A DNA stretch of 64,000 bases from Ixodes scapularis (GCF_016920785.2 NW_024609837.1:46998745-47062744), one strand, 5' to 3'. Shown: positions 43,100 through 54,599, counted from the first letter of the stretch. The notes: a model not told the origin generated them from the sequence alone. Translations and numbers: made by a program.

Positions 43100-45190
43100 T
43101 ACATCGGCACTGACTCTCATCGCCATTGTTTTTTTGTTTTATCTCACTGCAGCCATGACGTTGTCCTCGGATGCGACTTTTTAGCTACACGTCACGCCCT
43201 TATTGTTTGTGGTAGGAATGAAGTACATTCTAGTGACATTGAAATCTCGTCCGACTCCGCTCCTTGCCAAACCGTTGCTTTTCAATCCTCCTCCGACTAT
43301 CGAATCGCACCATTGACCACAGCGCTCATACAGCTAGATGCAGACGTCAGTGACTCTGCTTCCTTAATTGAACCTAACAGAGAACTTCTTTTTCAAAAGA
43401 TATTGCGTTATGTTACAGCACTTGCGGCCTCCCGCGGCCACAGAACTTCAGTTTGGGTTACTAATACAACGCATCTTGCTCAGGTTTTGTCCGCACGTAC
43501 GTGCGTTGGCACGGCAGACATTCAAACAATCCAACACATCAATAGTGTTAGCCTCACACCATCCCAACAAGAGTCACCATCTACCAAGACATGCGAACAG
43601 AAATCCGACGCAGTCTCGACACTGATTGATCCTCCTTTACCGCCTACACAGCGTGACAACTTATCGAAGCTTCTGCACGATTTTACCGATATATTTTATA
43701 TAGATGCGAAACCTTTCGGTAGAATGTCCACTGTATAGCATACTCTCCACACAAAAGAACACCGTCCAACACAAAGCCGTTCCTATTGTGTCTCCCAAAC
43801 TGAACGCCAAGTTATTCAAAACCAGGTCAATGAAATGTTACAACAGCGAATAATAAAAAAATCCTCCAGCCCCAGATCTTTACCAGTTGTCGGGGGGAGG
43901 AGAAAGACGGCAGTTAAAGATTTTGTGTCGATTACAGGAGTTTAAACACGATCACACAAATACGTGTATCTTTTGCCACGTACAAATGAAGCCCTTGATG
44001 CACTATATGGCTCCTGGTAGTTTTCATCAATCGACATGCGCACTGATTATTGGCAGATTAGTGTCGACGAACCGGATAGAGTAGAGCAACAACAGCCTTT
44101 GTGATACCTGATGGCCTCTACCAGTTCCGCGTAATGCCTTTTGGACTTTGCAATTCCCCTCCAACATCCAAAAGAATGATGGATAATTTATTACGTGGCC
44201 TAAGATGGACGACATATTTATGCTATTAGACGACGTGGTAGTGTGCTCCTCCAACTTTCATGAGCATCTATCTCGACTGGGCGGAGTTCTCTTTTGTTTC
44301 CGCAATGCTTCCCTACAGTTGAGTTTCAAGAAATGCAAGTTCGGCTCCAAGACGCTCAAAATACTCGGTGATGCCGTCGATACACAGGAAACAACGCCAC
44401 ACCCCAAGAAGCTCGCCGCCGTATCTAATTTTCCCCGACCGAGAAACCCGAAAGCATTATAGTTGTTTCTAGGTCTGTTCTCGTACTTTCGTCGCTTCAT
44501 ACGTGGTTTTGCTCACATCTTTGCGCCCTCAATCTCCTTCTTAAAATAGATATCTCATTTATATGGTGTGAAACACAAGAGAAGGTATTTCTATCCTTAA
44601 AAGCAGCTTAAATAACACAACCCATGTAAGCCCATTTTGATCTGCGAGCCGATGCCGAACGACACTTAAACGCGAGCGGTTTTGGACTAGGCGCCGTTCC
44701 AATTCAAAAGCGTCGAGGCCATGACCATGCCATCGCATATGCCAGCCGATAACTGTCAAAAGCCGAGATGAACTATGCTATCTCAGAAAAAGAATGCCTA
44801 GCTTTTATCTTGGCTATAACGAAATTTCGACGGTACTTATCTGGACCTCCATTTAAGGTAATCACCGACCACCATGCCTTGTGTTGGTTGGCTAATTTAA
44901 AGGGTATCAGTGGACGCCTAGGCCGACTGATGCTCAAGATGCGACAGGACGACGTCTCTATCTGGTACGAATCTGGAGAGAAGCATGAAGCACCCGACTA
45001 CATGTCTCGGAGACCACTTGATACTTGCCCCGAAAACCATGGAGCACATCGCCACCGCAGTGTCCTTAAGATTTTGGAACCGAGTAGCATAATTGGACCC
45101 CAAACTATAGAAGATAATGGCTACTCTTCAAAACCCTCACCTAACTCAGAGAGGCAAATGAGAAACCCGCCTTTATGTATTCCAGAATAA
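43100..45190 (+). pseudogene. Decayed gypsy protease/RT/RNase H
   Basis: SHDVVLGCDFLATRHALIVC is the end of the aspartic protease domain. The RT part has lost most motifs, but MDDIFMLLDDVVVCSSNFHE keeps a trace of the catalytic YxDD block (LLDD here) near 44205-44260. RNase H reads ISEKECLAFILAITKFRRYL and KVITDHHALCWL with APDYMSRRP in one clean frame at 44768-45190, so this part has decayed least. Confidence 0.75.
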
Positions 45191-45197
45191 CATACTA

Positions 45198-45894
45198 CCG
45201 GGTGATTCAAGAATTCGACAGGCTCCTTAAATCGACCGGAAAATTGGGGTTCCTAAACTATCGCGCTACGACTTTGTGAAGCGTTGCCCACAGATGGTGC
45301 ATTTTTTTTTTTTTGTAAACTTTTCAAACAGCGAACTTACCTGAGGAAAACGTAAAGAAAGAAAAAGGCTTAGCTCCTAAACACGGGGCCGTTTCGCACG
45401 GGACGCAAGAGATGGCGCAACGAACGCCGCCAACGAACGAGCATATGGCGCCGAGAGTCAGCATCTTTAGCAGAGAATTTTTTCGACTCAAAAGCGGAGC
45501 GCGTTTCGCGGGCGGCGACAGTCGCAGAAACAAAAACAGGCGCGGTAACAACAAGGAACTGCAGTTCCTTGTCTGCTAAATACGCCGGCTCTCGGCGTCG
45601 TGTGCTCGTTCTTTGGCGGCAGTTGGCGTCGCGACCGCTTGCACCATCTCTTGTCTCCCGTGCGAAACAGCGCCGTGTTCTTTGAAGACCGGTGGCGTCG
45701 CTGCGTTTCCATAGGAGCTAAGCCTTTTTCTTTATTTACTTTTTCCTCAGGTAAGTTCGCTCTTTGCAAATTTTACGAAAAAAAAAGAAATGCACCTTCT
45801 GTGGGCAACGCTGCACAAAGTCGTAGCGCGATAGGTTAAGAAACCGAATTTTCCGGTCGATTTAAAGAGCCTGCCGTCTCCTTGAATCACCCGG
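45198..45894. mobile_element. 697-bp TA-flanked foldback MITE
   Basis: It begins CCGGGTGATTCAAG and ends CTTGAATCACCCGG with TA on each side (45196-45197, 45895-45896). The inverted arms are about 280-300 bp each, including AATCGACCGGAAAATT, TATCGCGCTACGACTTTGTG and GCTTAGCTCCTA, with about 100 bp of centre. The host integrase frame is continuous across the site when one TA is kept. Non-coding. Confidence 0.9.
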
Positions 45895-45896
45895 TA

Positions 45897-46625
45897 TATC
45901 ACCGAAACTATCATTCACACGGTCCTTTTCTCTTGTTTGTCGCCCCCAGATACCTTCATGCGGATATTCTGTTGACATTGCATGACGACCGTACTGCCGG
46001 TCACATGGGCTTTTCCAAAACGTACCTGCGTGCCCGCACCAACGTTTACTGGCAAGGCATGTATAGTGATGTCCTCAAAAACGTTAGCGGCGGAAAAATG
46101 TTAGCGGCGGAAAAAGCCCACCCGGCCGCCAGCCGGTCTAATTAGATCCCTACCACTACCTTACTATATATTTGAGCGAATTGGCATTGACTTGCTCGGT
46201 CCGTTTCCTATATCACTCTCAGGCAACCGCTAGGGGATTGGTGCAATCGACCATTTCATGCGGTACGCTGAAACTTGCCCTTTGTCTCAAGGTACAACCA
46301 CAAGAATTACCACATTTCTTCTTTCTCAGGTCAGTTCCCGGTATGGCCCACCTCGCAAGGTGATCAGCGATAGTTGTCGCGCGTTCCTTTCTCACATTTT
46401 TTAAGATCTTTTACATGTTTGCGGCACTGTTCACACGCCTGCGACTGCGTACCACCCTCAAACAAATGGCATGGTCGAATGATTCAATCCCACACTGGCA
46501 GATATGCTGTCCACATATGTCCAGGCCAACCAACGCCGCTGGTACGCAGTACTGCCATTTGTAACATACGCTTACAACACTGCAGTTCACGACACACACG
46601 GCTATTTTCCTATATTTCTTCTTTT
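45897..46625 (+). pseudogene. Decayed gypsy integrase, N-terminal and core parts
   Basis: The HHCC-type region reads HADILLTLHDDRTAGHMGF and KTYLRARTNVYWQGMY, and the core traces include a segment like QANQRRWYAVLPFVTYAY at about 46520-46570. Stops and shifts occur throughout. Confidence 0.65.
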
Positions 46626-46892
46626 AGATCGCAGCTCTTAGGGGCCAGTTTCCGGCTTGAGCGGCGCCGGCGTCGCCGTCGGCGTAACCGCGAGGTCACG
46701 TGACTCCCCCCCCCCCCCGAGGTCACGTGACCCCCAAAAGTCACGTGACCCCCTGAAGTCACGTGACCCCCTTGAGGTCACGTGACCTCAAGGAGTCACC
46801 TATCCCTCAGTACGCTTCCATCTTCCTCCTCAAGAGCTGCGCTCTAACCGGCGTTACAGGGAATTGTAAACGGCTTTAATTTTTTTAACCGT
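46626..46892 (-). mobile_element. AGAGCG-family MITE inside gypsy integrase
   Basis: The left end TAGATCGCAGCTCTTAGGGG, then CCGGCTTGAGCGGCGCCGG, and the right end CTCAAGAGCTGCGCTCTAA match the family at 28.5-32.4 kb. Four to five CACGTG sites and a C tract (46708-46719) lie in the centre. It shows that the family moves independently of the 28-32 kb cluster. Confidence 0.8.
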
Positions 46893-47136
46893 TTCCCGGT
46901 ACCCCAGCTTGATACACTATTTCTTTTCCGCGATAATGTCACTCAACTCTCCCCCAGCGTTGCAGAAATGATATGTCGAGCGGAAGAAGCACGACGACTT
47001 ACACGTGAGCGTAACCGCACCTCGAAGCAAAGACAACTCCTCCTGTACAACGCCACCCATCGGCCTGTGACGTTTTTTTTTTTTTTATTTAGAAAATACT
47101 GCAGATGGTTTTTCACCATCCAAGCAGGAAAGGGTT

Positions 47137-47260
47137 ACATACGGTTTCAAACAGAGCAGTCAGAACAGTCAACATTTGGGTCATGCACACAATCGGTTAC
47201 ATAAGGTTTCGAACACAACAGTCAAAACAGTCAATATTTGGGGCATGCACACAATCGGAG
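47137..47260 (-). repeat. Tandem 62-bp duplication at the 3' end of the CR1-like element
   Basis: Two units start ACATACGGTTTCAAACAGAG and ACATAAGGTTTCGAACACAA and stay aligned for 62 bases. One copy encodes the last residues of ORF2; the other is in the 3' untranslated part. Confidence 0.8.
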
Positions 47261-49958
47261 GGCAGTGAATTCCAGTCGTTAATCGTACGTACAAAAAAGG
47301 AGTATTTAAATGTGTTATTTTTAGGAGCATATGGTCTCACATTTTTTGCGTGATTCAATCTTGCAGAGCGCTGGGGAGGTGGCAAAAGGTATAAGGTTTT
47401 GTCCAGGCCGGACTCATTATTGTAGACTTTATAAAAAAAACCAGCCTAGCAATCTTCCGGCTAGACTCGAGCGATTCGAGTCCGCAATTACGTATCATGT
47501 CCGACACTGATGATAGGCGCCTAAAATCGGAAGAAATAAATCGTGCACTGAGGCGCTGGATTCTCTCGACTTTTCCAATATCTTTTATTAAGTACGGGTC
47601 CCACACAATGGACGCGTATTCTAGCACTGGCCGAATCAAACTTTTATATGCCGAAAGTTTTACCGACGAGTCACATGGTCCCAGCTTCCGTCTTAAGTAA
47701 CACAACTTTTTGTAAGCCTTTGCGGTTGTACTATCTATATGGGTTTCCCAATTTAATTTTGAATTAAGATGTAGGCCCAGATACTTTACCTCGTTTACAG
47801 TTTTTATGCATTTGTCTTTAACGTGGTATGCAAAGCTAAGAGGGTATTTCTTGTGCGTTACTGTGAGAGCGCACGTTTTAGAGTAATTAATAACCATTCG
47901 CCACCTCTCACACCATTCGGCAATTTTGCAAAAGTTTTCGTTAAGCGATACTTGATCGCACGTGTTTCTGACAGTTCTATAAACAACGCAGTCGTCAGCA
48001 AACATTTTCACGGTCACACTTGTATCAATGTTGTCGGCTATGTCGTTGACATAAACTAAAAATAAGAGAGGTCCTAAGACCGACCCCTGTGGAACGCCAG
48101 ATAGCACGTCAAGATGTACTGATTGACATCCGTTGATTTCAACAAATTGTACCCTATTTTTTAAGTAAGCAGCGATCCATGTCACAAGGCGAGGAGCAAT
48201 GCCAACCTGTTGCAATTTTATTAGTAGTAGGTGATGCGGTACCCTGTCAAAGGCCTTGGATAGGTCTAAAAATATTGCATCAATTTGTTCTCTGTTATTA
48301 ATCGCATGGCCGAAATCGTGTACTACTGAGAGCAGTTGAGTAGTAGTAGACAATCTTTTTCTGAACCCGTGCTGAAAGTTGGCTAATATGTTATGGCTTT
48401 CTAGAAAAAAACTTATGTGACTGGCGATGACATGTTCTAGCAATTTACAGCAGGTGCTAATTAATGATATCGGTCTGTAATTTTCAGCAAGCAGTTTGCT
48501 CCCATCCTTATGTACGGGTACAACTTTTCCACAAAGCCAGTCAGGTGGAAGACATCCCTGATCCAAAGAGGTTTTGAAAATGACATATAAATATTGTGAA
48601 ATCATCTCTGCGTAACGTTTCAAAAAAGCATTTGGGATGCCATCAGGACCACATGATTTTTTTACATCTAGGTTTAAAAGTAGATGACGTATACCGTGGA
48701 TGTTCAAGTCTATATCTCGCATTATTGGGAAAAGAGGTACTGAGTCAATAGTTTCTTCAGAAGTGCATCTTGAACTAAAAACACCATGAAAGGTGCTGTT
48801 AAACTCGTTCGCAATTTGGTAGGAGTCAGTAACAGCATTTCCATCCACATGAAGCTGTTCAATAGATTTCTTGTTGCCCGACAGGTACCCCCAAAACTTT
48901 TGAGGCGCTTCTTGTATAAAGTTTACTAACTTTGTTCCAAAAAAATGATCAAGCGCCGTCTTTATTTTTTGTTTCAACGTCTCTGTGAGGGAAGATATGA
49001 CATCAGCATTTTTATGATTTCCTCTCCGTTTCCTAGATAATGTCCTTTTAAGATGTATTATCTCTCTTGTTATCCAGGGGTTCTGATGTTTCTTTTTTAC
49101 TATTTTTGGTACGTATTTATGAAGGCACTTTCCAGTAATATGTTTAAAGGCATTCCATAATGTTGTAATGTCACCCTCCGTCTCAAAGTCGCTGAAGTTC
49201 AAATCAAGAGTATCAATAATAGCTTCGTCATCTGCAGCCGCGAAGTTAAAGACAAGTTTACCATCGTGACTCTTTTTTACTGGGCAAAAATTAGTCGTAA
49301 GGAAAACAAGCTTGTGGTCAGAAATTCCATCGTAAACGTTAACCTCAGTGTCCTCTGGAAAGTTTCCAACAAAAATTAGGTCCAGTGTGTTATTGCTATT
49401 TTGGGAGATACGAGTACCTTCAGTAACAAGCTGACTTAGATTAAAATTGAGCATTAATTCGAGTAGCAAGTGGCAGCTTTTTTCTTCAGATGAGCCAGGC
49501 TGGAAAGTCGACCAGTTAATTGACGGTAGATTAAAATCACCCGCCAGTATGATTTTTTGAATGGGTTTGTATATTTGTTCCATATGAAGTTGAATGTTCT
49601 CTAGAAATGACTCGGGAGAAGATGGGGGCCTATAGACAACACCTACGAGAGTCGAAAACCCATAATAGTCGATTTGACACCATACACTTTCATTGTCGGT
49701 TGTTTCGCTTAAGATGACGCATGAGATTTCCTTTTTTACTATCAAGGCAACTCCCCCTCCTCGAGAGCCACGATCACGTCTGATTATTTTGTGAGTGGGG
49801 GGAGTAACTTCGGCATCAAGTATATCTGCTGATAACCATGTTTCCGTGATTGCAATTATCTGCGCATTATATGTCAGTATAATTTCTTCGAGCTGGTGGA
49901 CTTTATTGACGATACTTCTGGCATTTAGTAGTACAAAACGTAACTGTTTCGATTCAAG
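47197..49958 (-). CDS. CR1-like ORF2: APE endonuclease and reverse transcriptase, one frameshift
   Basis: The protein nicks target DNA and copies the element RNA from the nick. The endonuclease part has LNARSIVNKVHQLEE, ITETWL, RGGGVAL, AGDFNLPSINW and SDHKLV. The RT part has AENYRPISLIS, IFLDLSKAFDRVPHH, SGVPQGSVLGPLLFLVYVND, the catalytic FADD, and KYLGLHLNSKLNW. The main frame ends at 47355, but the expected C-terminal block RTINDWNSLPSDC lies in another frame (to 47197). The shift can be placed in the 8-base A run at 47433-47440, and looks like a lost base. No ATG, GTG or TTG occurs between the ORF1 stop (49961-49959) and the endonuclease motifs; the same frame is simply open after UGA. 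Start codon unknown. Otherwise full length and free of stops. Confidence 0.88.
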
Positions 49959-50852
49959 TCAGTCGACGTCATTCCGTCGCTCCTGAGAGCGGATGCACTT
50001 CAGGCAGTCATTCTGCTCGTCCCATTCATATAGGTCGTCATCAACCCGTAGTTTATCATAGTCCAGCACTACCTTACGTCCTCTGGCTTTGAAGTCCCCA
50101 GATTTGGACCAAAGTTTGCTTCTTTTGGCAAGTGTACCCTTACAAAAGTCGTGGTTGATTGAGATTGTAGTTCCTTTTAATTTATTACAATTTTTTAGTA
50201 CTTTCAGTTTTTCGTTATAGTCAAAGAAGTTTATTATCACAGGCCGCGGTTTGTCTGTTTGTTTTTTTCCTATCCTGTGGACTCTTTCCACCGAGCTAAC
50301 AGTTACTCCAAGCTTCTGTCCTATTAAGTCCTGGATTATTTGGCTTCTTAATGCTTCGGTGTTTTCACGGTCGGGCTCAGGAAACCCGAAAATGACAAGG
50401 TTGCGGCGTCTACTCCTATTTTCTAAGTCGTCGAGGCGCTTTTGTTGGAGCTGGAGGTCATTTCTAAAGGATGTGACTTCCCCCTGCAGTACACGAATCT
50501 CTCCCTTGTGCTCCTGTAAAGCTGTCATAACTTCGTTCATCCTAGCGTTCACTGTTGATTCTAGCTTTTCCTGGGAAGCCGCCAGGTTAACAATTCGCGT
50601 TTTAAGGTCGTTCTGCGAAGTAAGCATGGCGTTCATCATCACCTTCAGTTCCTCTATCCCTTGAGGCCCAGGGTTTTGCTCGACATCTCCAGATAGAAAG
50701 ATCAAAATGACACTCCATGCATCCACAATAAGACACTCAATTGTGGCCGGGCACGGCAGGACAACAATACATCTATAATTGCTTCGAAAGCAAGAAGCAT
50801 GTTTGTCACAAACCTGAACAAAGAAGATAGACGGGCTTAGCGTTGTTGCCAT
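49959..50852 (-). CDS. CR1-like ORF1 with N-terminal 2A motif, coiled coil and RRM-like domain
   Basis: I place the start at the ATG 50852-50850, ten bases inside the position equivalent to the element's 5' end; the frame stays open further upstream through two tandem units (to 51356). That gives 297 residues. Residues about 40-55 are hydrophobic and DVEQNPGP occupies 56-63. About 65-135 is a heptad-rich coiled coil (trimerisation in L1-type ORF1 proteins). An RRM-like part follows, with RRRNLVIFGFPEP, VERVHRIGKK and RPVIINFFDYNEKLKVL. ORF1 proteins bind element RNA and act as chaperones in the RNP. The 2A motif is expected to separate the first 62 residues from the RNA-binding part. It ends at UGA, directly followed in the same frame by ORF2. 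Confidence 0.85.
   Translation of the reverse strand: MATTLSPSIFFVQVCDKHASCFRSNYRCIVVLPCPATIECLIVDAWSVILIFLSGDVEQNPGPQGIEELKVMMNAMLTSQNDLKTRIVNLAASQEKLESTVNARMNEVMTALQEHKGEIRVLQGEVTSFRNDLQLQQKRLDDLENRSRRRNLVIFGFPEPDRENTEALRSQIIQDLIGQKLGVTVSSVERVHRIGKKQTDKPRPVIINFFDYNEKLKVLKNCNKLKGTTISINHDFCKGTLAKRSKLWSKSGDFKARGRKVVLDYDKLRVDDDLYEWDEQNDCLKCIRSQERRNDVD
50664..50687 (-). other. 2A ribosome-skipping motif DVEQNPGP in ORF1
   Basis: The codons give SGDVEQNPGP, an exact match to the 2A consensus D(V/I)ExNPGP, preceded by the hydrophobic stretch VILIFL as in known 2A sequences. 2A peptides have been described in ORF1 of CR1/L2-type elements in several marine invertebrates and in trypanosome L1Tc. Activity here is inferred from the motif only. 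Confidence 0.88.
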
Positions 50853-51617
50853 TGCGGTCCCGCCGTGCCCTCTGAGGAATTCCATGGCGCGATCCTCTTT
50901 ATATGCCTCCACTGGCGGCGCCGTCTTCAAACCTTGATGTGTCGGTGACGTTTCATGGTGCGCTCCGGGGTGTGCGCAGTTGATGCTCACTGCCGGCGGG
51001 TTCAAGATGCTGACTTCATTCTTGGGTGGGGTCGGCACGTGGTGAGTCAGAACACACAGCGTGACCTGAACAAAGAAGATAGACGGGCTTAGCGTTGTTG
51101 CCATTGCGGTCCCGCCGTGCCCTCTGAGGAATTCCATGGCGCGATCCTCTTTATATGCCTCCACTGGCGGCGCCGTCTTCAAACCGTGATGTGTTGGTGA
51201 CGTTTCATGGTGCGCTCCGGGGTGTGCGCAGTTGATGCTCACTGCCGGCGGGTTCAAGATGCTGACTTCATTCTTGGGTGGGGTCGGCACGTGGTGAGTC
51301 AGAACACACAGCGTGACCTGAACAAAGAAGATAGACGGGCTTAGCGTTGTTGCCATTGCGGTCCGCCGTGCCCTCTGAGGAATTCCATGGCGCGATCCTC
51401 TTTATATGCCTCCACTGGCGGCGCCGTCTTCAAACCGTGATGTGTTGGTGACGTTTCATGGTGCGCTCCGGGGTGTGCGCAGTTGATGCTCACTGCCGGC
51501 GGGTTCAAGATGCTGACTTCATTCTTGGGTGGGGTCGGCACGTGGTGAGTCAGAACACACAGCGTGACCTGAACAAAGAAGATAGACGGGCTTAGCGTTG
51601 TTGCCATTGCGGTCCCG
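50812..51617 (-). repeat. Tandem 5' units (252, 252, 251 bp, then about 50 bp)
   Basis: Units start on the plus strand at 50812, 51064, 51316 and 51567 (ACCTGAACAAAGAAGATAGA) and are nearly identical. The third lacks one C at about 51361-51365. The fourth stops at the element end. 252 is a multiple of three and each unit is open in the ORF1 frame, so the upstream reading frame runs through two of them until the 251-bp unit shifts it. The arrangement resembles monomeric promoters of mouse L1. Confidence 0.92.
50898..50903 (-). promoter_or_regulatory. TATA-like box in 5' unit (also 51150-51155, 51401-51406)
   Basis: Minus-strand GCATATAAAGAGG occurs once per unit. About 35-40 bases downstream of it lies CGGGACCGCAATGG, the sequence with which the whole element begins at 51617. 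A start site at this point would explain why the element's 5' end falls there. Promoter activity is inferred. Confidence 0.6.
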
Positions 51618-52030
51618 TCGGCGAATTAGTTTGGATTTGGCTGCCAACTAGATAACCATGCAAAGCAACCAAGCTGCTTCATCGAAATGCCGGACCTCAC
51701 AATATCATCACCCAAATATCTGACGTGACTTACAGAGTGGAACTTCCGCAACCCCTCTACGATCGCCGTCGAACCACAACAGACATTGTTCACGTCAGCC
51801 GCATGAACTTGTACCATTCCCCATTCACACCATAGCACCGGTCTCCATTTCTCTCAATGCCTGATCCCTTTGGTCGGGACAATCTACGCTCCTCCCCTGG
51901 CAATAAAAAAAGACGACGGGCTGTCTCGGCGCCGTGGGCGCGAGCCACCGGCTCGTGAAGTGGTGGTCAGCTGTGATTTAAAAGCCGAACCGCAAACCAA
52001 CGTCTCCTCGCTTGGACCAGAGTTGAAAGG
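51618..52030 (+). pseudogene. Decayed gypsy integrase C terminus and LTR-like end
   Basis: GELVWIWLPTR, a GPHNIITQISDVTYRVELPQ segment (chromodomain-less GPY/F-type module) and a final HVSRMNLYHSPF continue the integrase broken at 47065. After it, AAAAGCCGAACCGCAAACC and AACGTCTCCTCGCTTGG repeat the 5' fragment at 41025-41070. Confidence 0.7.
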
Positions 52031-52989
<959 letters not shown>

Positions 52990-53079
52990 ATCACCGCAAG
53001 ATCTCTTGGAATTCAAGGAGGCTTCGTGTGCTGGGAGTACAGGCCACGCTAAAAAAAAAAAAAAAAGAACGGTCTTGTT

Positions 53080-53830
53080 AATTGATTCAGCGCACTCTAA
53101 GCTGGTTAAAAGAGACATCGCTTCCTGCCTTTTGAAGGCATATTTTACCAGATCGTGCCAGCCAACCGTGAAAAGTAGTTTTTGCAGCCAGGTGGAACGC
53201 CTAAAATCGTCGGGTTACCCTGATCGTTTGCTTGAAGAGGTGGCTGAAACACTTGTTTCCAAAATGAAAAAGAAAAAAAGACGAAGCACAGGAGCCCAAA
53301 AGGAGAGTGAGACCCGCTGTTATACCGCATATCCACAAAATCTCACACAACTTAAAAAAAGTGACGGCATACTTTAATTTACCGGTTCTGTTTTCGGCCC
53401 CAAAAAGCTGTCCAGGCGTTGCTAAAAAAGTAAAACACAATAATACGTTTGCAGAAAGGAACACTTTAGAAAATTTGTAGAATGCGCATCCTTGGTCGTG
53501 TACGAAATTCCAGTTACATGCGGAAAAGGGAATGTGGGCCAAACGGGCAGATGCGTTAATGAAAGGGCAAGAGAGCACGCGCTATCGGTAAGAAATTAAC
53601 CCTCGGGCAATAAAGCTATTCACTGCGATAGATGCCCTTGTGCCCTGTATTGGAAAAAAAATATTTTAGGAAAGCTAAGAAGCAAAATCTTTGGAGAGCA
53701 GTACGAGTCATTTAACGCTAGACTGTAGAGGGACGACAGATGCAATCCATTTAACAGACAAGGACCTGCTTGAGAAGCCCGATTGGTTGTATAAATTGTG
53801 TGTGTTGTTTAAATAAACATTTGTCGTCGC
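53080..53830 (+). pseudogene. Penelope-like element fragment, RT end and GIY-YIG nuclease
   Basis: The RT thumb-like part reads RLKSSGYPDRLLEEVAETL, then YIHKISHNLKKV in a shifted frame. 53490-53580 encodes VVYEIPVTCGKGNVGQTGRC and VNERAREHA, the GIY-YIG nuclease pattern of Penelope-like elements. There are two stops and a frame change between them. Compared with the copy at 3.0-3.4 kb it retains more of the RT side, and both keep a similar nuclease block. Confidence 0.75.
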
Positions 53831-54599
53831 CTGCCAGTGCCAGTGTCATTGGTTAGGCTAACCTAGGCGACGTAAAGCCACAACGAGTTACTAATACTAC
53901 TACCAATAAACATTTAGTTCAAAGTAGCGCTTCGCTTTCTCTCCCATACTATGTCCCTTTCTTGCGGTGCATTTGTCAAAAGAGATCATGTGCCAAGTGG
54001 CCCTTTTCTTACTATTGATGTTGACTAAAGCGTTTATGTTAAATAGTCCTGCGAGTGTCTTGTCTTAAGAGTGGGGAGCAATAATCGTGACCTTGCGTTA
54101 CACATAACACTCCCGGATCACCGGAAATGTTGTCATCGGTGTCTGGGGCGCGGTTACTTCCTTTCACAGTCTCAACGGACAGCAAGCGCCCCCAAAACTT
54201 TCCCAGACCTACCGAACGACTTTATTTGTCCTTCGAACTCGAGAACAGCCTCCTAAACGTCTTCGTGCCACCAGAATGCCTCAAGGAACACGCTGCACGG
54301 TTCAAGGCTTTGCTGAACACCTGAATGCAAACGGTCGACTGGTGGACCAACGGAGAGACGCACCATTTTGTTTGTTTCTAGAAACCATGCGTCATATTTA
54401 GACAATAATTTCTCCTTACGTTTATTTCATGTGCGGCAGATACGGTATCTCTCACTCCATGTTTAGCCCTTCACACACTATTTGACTTTGTTCGTCGTTG
54501 CCAAGAACGCCAGTATTTCTGCATAGACTGCCAAAGCTTTCCCCGTACCGTTGAGCAAGCGGTAGATATGATTTAAGTTTCGCCAACGGTAGTGAGCCA
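53831..54599. other. No recognised gene
   Basis: Several short frames (for example 54127-54324 ending LKEHAARFKALLNT) without a domain I can name. Confidence 0.35.

Larger units (their letters stand above)
47069..51617 (-). mobile_element. Nearly intact CR1-like non-LTR retrotransposon
   Basis: The minus-strand element starts at about 51617 inside a tandem 5' unit and ends in a poly(A) tail (T run 47069-47084) with AATAAA just before it. The order is 3.2 tandem 5' units, ORF1 (2A motif, coiled coil, RRM-like domain), ORF2 (endonuclease, RT), and a 62-bp duplicated 3' end. It is inserted in the integrase of the old gypsy element, whose reading resumes at GELVWIWLPTR on the far side. I could not define a clear target duplication. 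The poly(A) tail differs from classical CR1 microsatellite tails, so the clade could also be L2- or Jockey-related. Confidence 0.9.
40950..52030 (+). mobile_element. Old Ty3/gypsy element with four nested insertions
   Basis: Plus-strand order is gag-like (41170-42540), protease region (42545-43740), RT (43740-44580), RNase H (44600-45190) and integrase (45897-46625, 46893-47065, 51618-51840). Similar end fragments sharing AAAGCCGAACCGCAAAC and AACGTCTCCT occur at about 41025-41070 and 51980-52025 and are probably LTR remnants. The insertions are 42665-43099, 45198-45894, about 46626-46892, and about 47069-51617. Removing the two TA-flanked ones leaves the host frame continuous at each site. 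The element itself has many stops. Confidence 0.8.
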
